10,577 nucleotides of DNA, from positions 1 to 10,577 of the forward strand of contig DATBAT010000203.1 in the NCBI GenBank assembly GCA_036271375.1, in the 5' to 3' direction. Within the stretch, counting starts at the first letter, position 1. Every line of letters starts with the position of its first letter. The notes under the pieces were generated by a model. That model was not told the DNA's origin and ran no database searches. It saw only the letters and a list, made by a program, of their open reading frames with translations. The translations under genes were made by a program, and so were the position numbers. This document shows, in pieces, positions 5,596-10,577 of this stretch. Source of the stretch: DATBAT01 sp036271375. Lineage in GTDB: Bacteria > Acidobacteriota > Terriglobia > Terriglobales > Acidobacteriaceae.

Positions 5596-5811
5596 GTGGA
5601 AGAAGGACGTTTGAAAGGTACGGTTAAGTGGTTCAACAACGCCAAGGGATATGGATTTCTCGGACGCGATGATGGGCCGGATGTTTTCGTGCACTACAGC
5701 GCCATTACCTCAGAAGGCTACAAGAGTCTTCAAGAGGGCGACGCGGTGGAGTTCGAGATTATTCAGGGACAGAAAGGTCCGCAAGCAGCGAACGTTACCA
5801 AAGCCTCTTAA
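5596..5811 (+). CDS. Cold-shock domain protein (CspA family)
   Basis: The 71-aa product is a single OB-fold cold-shock domain that binds single-stranded RNA/DNA and melts mRNA secondary structure. The key motifs are present: KWFN (11-14), RNP1 as KGYGFL (17-22) and RNP2 as VFVHY (30-34), with the C-terminal strand GPQAANVTKAS. Length is typical (65-75 aa). The GTG start is chosen because the SD-like GAGGGGGAG ends 3 nt upstream, with its GAGG core 8 nt away. An in-frame TTG at 5611 would remove five residues and give the more usual MKGTVKWFN beginning, but it has a poorly spaced SD (AAGGA, 3 nt). It is monocistronic between the NUDIX gene and polX, with its own strong promoter. Whether it is cold-induced or constitutive cannot be told from sequence alone. 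Confidence 0.95.
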   Translation: MEEGRLKGTVKWFNNAKGYGFLGRDDGPDVFVHYSAITSEGYKSLQEGDAVEFEIIQGQKGPQAANVTKAS

Positions 5812-5842
5812 AGTGAATCCTTAGCCTAGCTGTCGCCAACCA

Positions 5843-5858
5843 GCCAGTCCAAACTGGC
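5843..5858. repeat. Small hairpin in the gap between the cold-shock gene and polX
   Basis: GCCAGT-CCAA-ACTGGC is a perfect 6-bp stem with a 4-nt loop, about 30 bases past the cold-shock stop codon. No T-run follows, so a standard intrinsic terminator is not supported. Confidence 0.35.
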
Positions 5859-5909
5859 ACGGTATTGGTGTGTCTCGTAGCCAGCTTTTTCCTCAGGTGG
5901 AACCTCGTT

Positions 5910-5915
5910 TAAGCT
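5910..5915 (+). promoter_or_regulatory. Possible -10 box just upstream of polX
   Basis: TAAGCT ends 8 nt before the ATG at 5924, so a transcript from it would begin at or beside the start codon, as suggested for the NUDIX gene. The match to consensus is weak (T1, A2 and T6 only), and there is no clear -35 box. Confidence 0.2.
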
Positions 5916-5923
5916 GTTGTTTC

Positions 5924-7669
5924 ATGGACAATAAAGCTCTCGCGGGAATTCTCTACGAGACCGCCGATCTAATGGAGATTGACGGCGCCGACTCGTTCCG
6001 CATTCGTTCCTACCGCAACGCCGCCGAAGCCATTGAAGCTCAGCCGCGGCAAATTTCCGAGTTGATCGTTGAGCCCAAGCAGGTGCTGGCCATCCCTAAT
6101 ATTGGGAAGGGCATGCTGATCAATCTCCAGCAAATGCTTGGCGAGGGGAAGTTGACAGCGCATGCGGAGCTGCTGAAGAAATATCGTCCATCGATGCTGG
6201 AGTTACTGAAGCTTCAGGGGCTGGGGCCGAAGACGATTGCGCTTTTGTGGAGCACGTTTCAGGTTTGCGATATTGAGGGGCTGGAGAAGCTGGCGCGGGA
6301 AGGCAAGATTCGTGAACTGCCGCGCATGGGCGAGAAGCAGGAGCAGAAGCTGCTCAAGTCCATTGAAGACTATCGGCGGATTGCCGGACGGTTTCTGCTG
6401 GATGTGGCCGAGCGCGAGGCCGCCAAGATCGCTGAACATTTGAAGGGTTATCCAGGGGTGGAGAAAGTGACGCCTGCCGGATCGCTTCGCCGCGGACGCG
6501 AGACGGTTGGCGATCTCGACATTCTGGTCACGGGCAAAGCTTGTTGCGACGATGCGGAACGGCAGAAGCTGATTCAGCATGTCATCAAATTGCCCGGTCT
6601 GATGGACATCATCGCGCAGGGCGAAAACAAAGTCAGCTTCCGGTTGCGTGGCGGCATGCAGGTCGATGTAAGGCTGCTCCCGCCGGATTCGTTCGGCGCG
6701 GCCATGCAGTATTTCACCGGGTCGAAGGCGCACAACGTGGCCTTGAGGCAGCGCGCGCTCAAGCTGGGATATACGCTCAGCGAGTACAGCCTGGCGAGCC
6801 TGGAAGATGAAAAGCCAGTGGCAGGGAAGTCGGAGGAGGAGATTTACGGTAAGTTGGGCCTGGATTATATTCCGCCGGAGCTGCGCGAAAACTGCGGCGA
6901 GATTGACGCCGCGCTCACCCACTCTCTTCCTGAGCTGATCACCAAGGCAGACCTGCAGGGTGATGTCCACATGCACACGGTCGAAACAGATGGCCGTAAC
7001 ACCATTGAAGAGATGGCCCAGGCGGCGAAGGATTTCGGCTACAAGTACATGGCGATTACCGACCATTCCAAGAATCTGGCGTTCGCCAATGGATTAGACG
7101 ACAAGCGAGCGGTCGAGCACATCGCGCGCATTCGAGCGGCTAATGAACAGATCGAAGGCATCACGATTTTCGCGGGTATTGAAGTGGATATTCTCGCCGA
7201 TGGAACGCTCGACTTGTCCGATTCAGTGCTGGAACAGATGGATATCGTCATCGCCAGCGTGCACTCGCACTTCGCGCAGGAGCCGGCACAGATGACGGAC
7301 CGGTTGATGAAGGCGGTGTCGAATCCCAATACGTCTTTGGTGGGGCATCCCACTGGGCGGATGCTGTTACGGCGTGATGCCTACTCTTATGACATCGACG
7401 CGGTGTTGAAGCAGGCAGCCAAACTGAAGGTCGCGTTTGAGCTGAATGCATATCCTGATCGGCTGGATCTATGTGACCGGCATCTTCGGTTGGCCAAGCA
7501 GCACGGAGTGAAGATCGTGATCAATACCGACTCTCACCATACTTCGCACCTGGAGAAGATTCGCTTCGGGCTGCTGCAGGCGCGGCGGGCCTGGCTGACC
7601 AAGGACGACGTGCTGAATACATTGCCGGCGGCTAAGTTCGCGAAGGCAATGAAGCATGGATGGGCCTAA
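5924..7669 (+). CDS. polX: DNA polymerase X with PHP domain (DNA polymerase/3'-5' exonuclease PolX)
   Basis: This 581-aa protein is a bacterial family-X polymerase used for gap filling in base-excision and break repair. Domain order is as follows. An N-terminal helical domain carries helix-hairpin-helix motifs at 57-72 (IPNIGKGMLINLQQML), 97-108 (LQGLGPKTIALL) and 132-144. The Pol-beta-like palm has GSLRRGRETVGDLDIL (186-201), with metal-binding D197 and D199, and a third Asp at D248 (QVDVRLL). YFTGSKAHN follows at 263-271. A linker leads to a C-terminal PHP phosphoesterase domain. Its metal ligands are intact: H349/H351 (HMH), D380-H381, E420, H447/H449 (HSH), H475, D536 and H538. Exonuclease and AP-endonuclease activities reside in this domain in studied homologues. 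Length is normal (~570-580). ATG 5924 begins the conserved protein. An in-frame GTG at 5870 would add 18 residues without family resemblance. No SD precedes ATG 5924. The gene appears monocistronic. Confidence 0.96.
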   Translation: MDNKALAGILYETADLMEIDGADSFRIRSYRNAAEAIEAQPRQISELIVEPKQVLAIPNIGKGMLINLQQMLGEGKLTAHAELLKKYRPSMLELLKLQGLGPKTIALLWSTFQVCDIEGLEKLAREGKIRELPRMGEKQEQKLLKSIEDYRRIAGRFLLDVAEREAAKIAEHLKGYPGVEKVTPAGSLRRGRETVGDLDILVTGKACCDDAERQKLIQHVIKLPGLMDIIAQGENKVSFRLRGGMQVDVRLLPPDSFGAAMQYFTGSKAHNVALRQRALKLGYTLSEYSLASLEDEKPVAGKSEEEIYGKLGLDYIPPELRENCGEIDAALTHSLPELITKADLQGDVHMHTVETDGRNTIEEMAQAAKDFGYKYMAITDHSKNLAFANGLDDKRAVEHIARIRAANEQIEGITIFAGIEVDILADGTLDLSDSVLEQMDIVIASVHSHFAQEPAQMTDRLMKAVSNPNTSLVGHPTGRMLLRRDAYSYDIDAVLKQAAKLKVAFELNAYPDRLDLCDRHLRLAKQHGVKIVINTDSHHTSHLEKIRFGLLQARRAWLTKDDVLNTLPAAKFAKAMKHGWA

Positions 7670-7806
7670 CCTTTCTTAACCAGTTTGCAAGTCACTGAAT
7701 CTCTAACGTTCTTCTTCCTTAGAATCACTCTGGCTAATAGTGCTACCAAAAAGAAGCGGTATTTGTGCGTCTGGGTGTCTATGATGTTGCGGACTTTGTC
7801 ACAGCC

Positions 7807-9606
7807 ATGAAGACAGTCTGGTTCTGCTGCTTATTCATCCTGCTCGCGCCTGCGGCATTTGCCGACGGTGTCGTTGAAATCACTGAAGTTGGACTGAAAG
7901 GGTACTACGCCCCTTCAGTTACGCTGCCGGTCCGCGCCCGGATCGCCGTTCCCGAAGGGGTGAGCCACGTTGATTTGCAGTATTCGGTGACAAACGGGTC
8001 TATCGACGCGCCAGGAAATCCGCTGCGAACCGACCGCTTTTCAATGTCAGTGAGTGTGACGCCCGGCCAGCTCGCAGAGGTCGATTCTCCCTTGGTCTCC
8101 AGCAGCGGCAATGACTTGAAGATTGATCTCACTGCGGTGGCGCAAGGGGGGCGCGTCCTCGGAAACTCTCGGGTGGCTCCGGAGGCGATCAATGGGATCG
8201 CCGATCAGACATTTTTAGTCATGCTCTGCGGTGAGCGTAAACTTTGCGATTCCATTCAATCGCAAATCTCGTTTAGCGGTACAGAAGACGAGACCTCGGA
8301 AAAAAATAGAAACTATAAATTTCTCGCCCTCGATCACCCGCGCAATCGCTGGTGGGAGTATTCAATTGCCAGCATGCTGATTATTGCTGATCCGGTGGCG
8401 CGCTGGAGCGCCGAGGAGCAGGAGGCGGCGGAATTTTTTGTGCGGAGCGGCGGACAGGCGATCTTTCTCACTAGTGAGTGTGGAGAAACTACGTTTTTGG
8501 AGGCGTATAGGAAGGATGCTCCAGCCGGGAAATGGGTGAGCGTGGGAAAGGGAAGGCTGTTATCCGTTGCCCGAGTTCAGGACAAGTTGCTGCCGGAGAC
8601 TTTCCGAGTAAAGCAAGGACAGAGTTTTCAGAACCGTCAAGAATTGCGCTTTTTTCAGATGGGTTTGGATTTCGAGCTTTGGGTGCTGCGGCAGGTAGGA
8701 GTTGCATTTACATTCCCGCGGTTGCGTTGGATTTTGCTCTGGATAGCCGTTTACATCCTCACCGTCGGTCTGGCGAACTTCAGCTTGTTGCGGCGCCTCA
8801 AAAAGGTGGAGTGGGGATGGCTTACCAGTGGCGGCCTTGCCATCCTTTTTGCTTTGGGCTTCTTTTTTGTAAATTCTGCCAAGCGACCGAAGCAGGTGAC
8901 GCTCGACAACATCACCACTTATTGGCTGGACTCACGCAGTGGCACTGCATTTGAAACCGTTAGTCTGAGAGTTTCCTCACCACGGGCGCAGAGCATAGGC
9001 CTGCGGGCCGGCGACGCCGCGGCGACCTATCGGAGCCAATATCGCTCGAATACGCCTGACGCGGAGATCGGCCGCAAGATGATCCGGCAGCGGTACCTAG
9101 CCGAGGGAACAGATATTGATCTGGGACCTCCTGAGGAGGTTCATTTGGCTTTGTTGCGCTGGTCGCTTATGGATACGAAGTTTGAGACGTTCCATAAATT
9201 CGCCGGGTCAGTCGATCATCCGGATGCTTCTCATCTTGTAAACCAAACGGGAGTGGCATTCCCCGAGGCCGTCTACCTGGATTTTGACAAGAACCAGCAA
9301 TTCCAACTGGGAGCTGTTGCGCCGGGACAAACTATTGACCTCAAGGCTATGCAGTCCGCTCCGATTTGGCGGGAAGAGAACTTCGGGCAATATTCGAGTC
9401 ACGAATTTATTCGCGACTCGACGAAAAACAAAGAAGATAAGGGATTTTTTCTCTCAGACATGAGATTTGCCAGCAGCCTGCAAGGGGGTGCCAAGCATTT
9501 GTTTGTCGCCAAAGGCGGGCCGCCAGTCGACGGCGCAAAAATCTCAACAAATCATGTGATTGAGCAGAAGCTGTCGGTCACAATCGTTTCACTGGACCAG
9601 CCATGA
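7807..9606 (+). CDS. Secreted/membrane-anchored protein of unknown function in an ABC exporter operon
   Basis: I do not recognise a named function. From ATG 7807 the product is 599 aa. A signal peptide (1-19, VWFCCLFILLAPAAFA, likely cut after AFA) is followed by a beta-rich extracytoplasmic domain (about 20-135). An alpha/beta segment (about 136-260) contains LIIADPVARWSAEEQEAAEFFVRSGGQ-like sequence, reminiscent of glutamine-amidotransferase-like folds but without an obvious catalytic triad. TM helices lie at about 306-328 and 338-357, with a short basic loop RRLKKVEW between them. A second extracytoplasmic domain (358-599) completes it. The positive loop predicts both large domains outside. 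The run N-F-S-L-L-R-R-L-x-x-x-E-W-x-W-L-T resembles proteins encoded beside ABC-2 exporters in other phyla. The stop overlaps the next start (ATGA), so it is translationally coupled to the ABC ATPase. A GTG at 7765 would add 14 residues before the signal peptide and is less likely. No SD is seen. Confidence 0.8.
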   Translation: MKTVWFCCLFILLAPAAFADGVVEITEVGLKGYYAPSVTLPVRARIAVPEGVSHVDLQYSVTNGSIDAPGNPLRTDRFSMSVSVTPGQLAEVDSPLVSSSGNDLKIDLTAVAQGGRVLGNSRVAPEAINGIADQTFLVMLCGERKLCDSIQSQISFSGTEDETSEKNRNYKFLALDHPRNRWWEYSIASMLIIADPVARWSAEEQEAAEFFVRSGGQAIFLTSECGETTFLEAYRKDAPAGKWVSVGKGRLLSVARVQDKLLPETFRVKQGQSFQNRQELRFFQMGLDFELWVLRQVGVAFTFPRLRWILLWIAVYILTVGLANFSLLRRLKKVEWGWLTSGGLAILFALGFFFVNSAKRPKQVTLDNITTYWLDSRSGTAFETVSLRVSSPRAQSIGLRAGDAAATYRSQYRSNTPDAEIGRKMIRQRYLAEGTDIDLGPPEEVHLALLRWSLMDTKFETFHKFAGSVDHPDASHLVNQTGVAFPEAVYLDFDKNQQFQLGAVAPGQTIDLKAMQSAPIWREENFGQYSSHEFIRDSTKNKEDKGFFLSDMRFASSLQGGAKHLFVAKGGPPVDGAKISTNHVIEQKLSVTIVSLDQP

Positions 9607-10529
9607 TCGATGTAGAGGAGATTCGTAAACTTTACGGAAACCGGGCGGCGTTGGATGGGTTCAATCTCCATGTGATGACAGGGGAGCTGCTAGGTCTGGT
9701 GGGCCCGAATGGGGCAGGCAAGAGCACGCTGATAAAACTGCTAGCCACCCTGCTCGCGCCGACTTCCGGCACGGCAAAGATAGCGAACATCGACGTCTGC
9801 TATGACCCTGATTCCGTAAAGAAAATCACTGGTTATATGCCCGACCAACCGGGCCTCTACCAGGATATGCGCCTACGAGAATTTCTGCAGTTCTTTGCCG
9901 ATGCATTTCATATTCCCCGCTCCGGGCAACCGCAGGTGATTGAGAAAGCAATGGTTCACGCTGGTCTTTTGGACCGGAAGGAACAATTCGTTGAGGAGTT
10001 GTCATTTGGCCTCAAGCAAAGGCTCTTTCTGGCCAAGACGCTGCTTCATCAACCCAAGGTCTTGCTTCTAGATGAGCCAGCCACCGGACTCGATCCTATT
10101 GCGCGTCTCGATCTCCGGGAACAGCTGAAGGTCTTGCATACCAGTGGTGTGACCATCTTGATCTCTTCGCATATCCTGAGCGACCTTGAAGATATCTGCA
10201 CCCGTGTGGTTTTTATATCCCAAGGGAAAAACGTCACCGGGACAGCGGATGCGTTGCCAGATGCGAATAACCTCTCGGGCCGCAAATATCAGATCGAAAT
10301 CTTGAATGCGTCCGGCGATGAGGCGCGGATTCTCGAGGGCGCGGCAGGCGTAAAAGTGATTGATTCGCAGGCCTGTGAATTGACAGTAACGATTTCGGGG
10401 GGAAAGAACGAGGCGGCGGCAGTGTTACGCTTCTTGATCGGAGCTGGAGTGGAAGTCGTACGTTTTGAACCTCAGACGGGGGCGCTGGAACAGGCATATC
10501 AGAGGCAATTTGGAGGAAACAGACCTTGA
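9603..10529 (+). CDS. ABC-2-type exporter ATP-binding protein
   Basis: This 308-aa ATPase subunit belongs to the DrrA/CcmA-like group of ABC exporters. It shows Walker A GPNGAGKST (34-42), the Q-loop at Q82 (YMPDQPGLY), a signature LSFGLKQRL (133-141), Walker B VLLLDEP (153-159) with D-loop TGLDP (161-165), and the H-loop H190 (ILISSHIL). The C-terminal ~95 residues form the regulatory extension common in this group. The signature has F in place of the usual S/G (LSFGL rather than LSGGQ), an accepted variant among DrrA-type proteins. It overlaps the upstream membrane protein gene by 4 bases (ATGA) and the downstream permease start by 3 bases. It should therefore form one complex with these partners at the cytoplasmic face. 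The substrate is unknown. The N-terminal MIDVEEIRKLYGNRAALDG is a normal beginning, so the ATG start is secure. Confidence 0.96.
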   Translation: MIDVEEIRKLYGNRAALDGFNLHVMTGELLGLVGPNGAGKSTLIKLLATLLAPTSGTAKIANIDVCYDPDSVKKITGYMPDQPGLYQDMRLREFLQFFADAFHIPRSGQPQVIEKAMVHAGLLDRKEQFVEELSFGLKQRLFLAKTLLHQPKVLLLDEPATGLDPIARLDLREQLKVLHTSGVTILISSHILSDLEDICTRVVFISQGKNVTGTADALPDANNLSGRKYQIEILNASGDEARILEGAAGVKVIDSQACELTVTISGGKNEAAAVLRFLIGAGVEVVRFEPQTGALEQAYQRQFGGNRP

Positions 10530-10577
10530 ACCCAATGATTCGCAAAGAATTGAACCTGCGCATGCGCGAACGCATGG
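10526..10577 (+). CDS. ABC-2 transporter permease, N-terminal fragment at the window edge
   Basis: Seventeen codons are visible: MNPMIRKELNLRMRERM. The pattern of a short N-terminus then IRKEL-x-L-R-M-R-E-R is typical of the cytoplasmic amphipathic start of ABC-2 permeases. The TTG at 10526 is favoured over the in-frame ATG at 10535, because GGAGGA (10512-10517) is 8 nt from the TTG and 17 nt from the ATG. The TTG overlaps the TGA of the ATPase gene, so translation is probably coupled. The rest of the gene lies outside the window. Confidence 0.75.
   Translation, partial: MNPMIRKELNLRMRERM

Noticed and set aside
5870..5923. GTG start extending polX by 18 residues
   Set aside because: The added residues do not resemble PolX N-termini, and the conserved protein begins at MDNKALAGIL (5924).
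6203..7066. 287-aa minus-strand open frame inside polX
   Set aside because: polX is complete with intact catalytic residues on the plus strand. The antisense frame is a by-product of GC-rich third positions and shows no known motif.
7720..7725. TAGAAT as a -10 box for the exporter operon
   Set aside because: The hexamer is good, but the nearest -35-like element (TTGCAA, 7685) is 29 bases away and nothing suitable lies at 16-18 bases. A promoter probably exists in 7670-7806 but cannot be placed.

Overview
The window looks like chromosomal DNA of a moderately GC-rich, non-pathogenic soil-type bacterium, most likely an Acidobacteriota (Terriglobia-like) relative. That assignment is an inference. 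It rests on the gene mix (PolX with a PHP domain, a DUF2520 Rossmann protein, a YHS/HMBD-headed copper ATPase, an acidobacterial-style ABC-2 operon), the frequent GTG/TTG starts, the many genes without Shine-Dalgarno (SD) sequences, and the type of short intergenic palindromes. No phage, IS element, CRISPR array, tRNA or rRNA was seen.

Layout. (1) 1-2722: a truncated minus-strand gene for a small HMA-like (ferredoxin-fold) protein is divergent from a copper P1B-type ATPase, whose N-terminus carries one YHS and two HMBD metal-binding modules. (2) 2723-2913: an intergenic stretch with two inverted copies of a GTAG/GGAG-headed palindrome. (3) 2914-3705: a YmdB/TIGR00282 metallophosphoesterase, convergent with a minus-strand Rossmann/DUF2520 protein (3781-4626). 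The gap between them holds a CACAGAGG-type repeat. (4) 4627-4917: a 291-base gene-free stretch full of palindromes, including a BIME-like inverted REP pair with a compensatory base-pair change. (5) 4918-5484: a NUDIX hydrolase of the ADP-ribose pyrophosphatase type, probably read from a leaderless transcript. (6) 5507-5811: a cold-shock protein with a good sigma70 promoter and a ~54-nt leader that can fold in two competing ways, one of which covers the SD. (7) 5924-7669: DNA polymerase X with a PHP domain. (8) 7807-10577: an exporter operon with a signal-peptide-bearing, two-TM protein of unknown function, an ABC ATPase overlapping it by ATGA, and the first codons of an ABC-2 permease.

Functionally the window is a string of short independent units: copper efflux, nucleotide-metabolite sanitation and signalling (YmdB, NUDIX), cold-shock RNA chaperoning, base-excision DNA repair, and an ABC exporter with a large extracytoplasmic partner. 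The least routine signals are non-coding: the candidate two-state leader of the cold-shock gene, and the several families of REP-like hairpins that share a 5' GTAG/GGAG head although no RAYT transposase is visible here.
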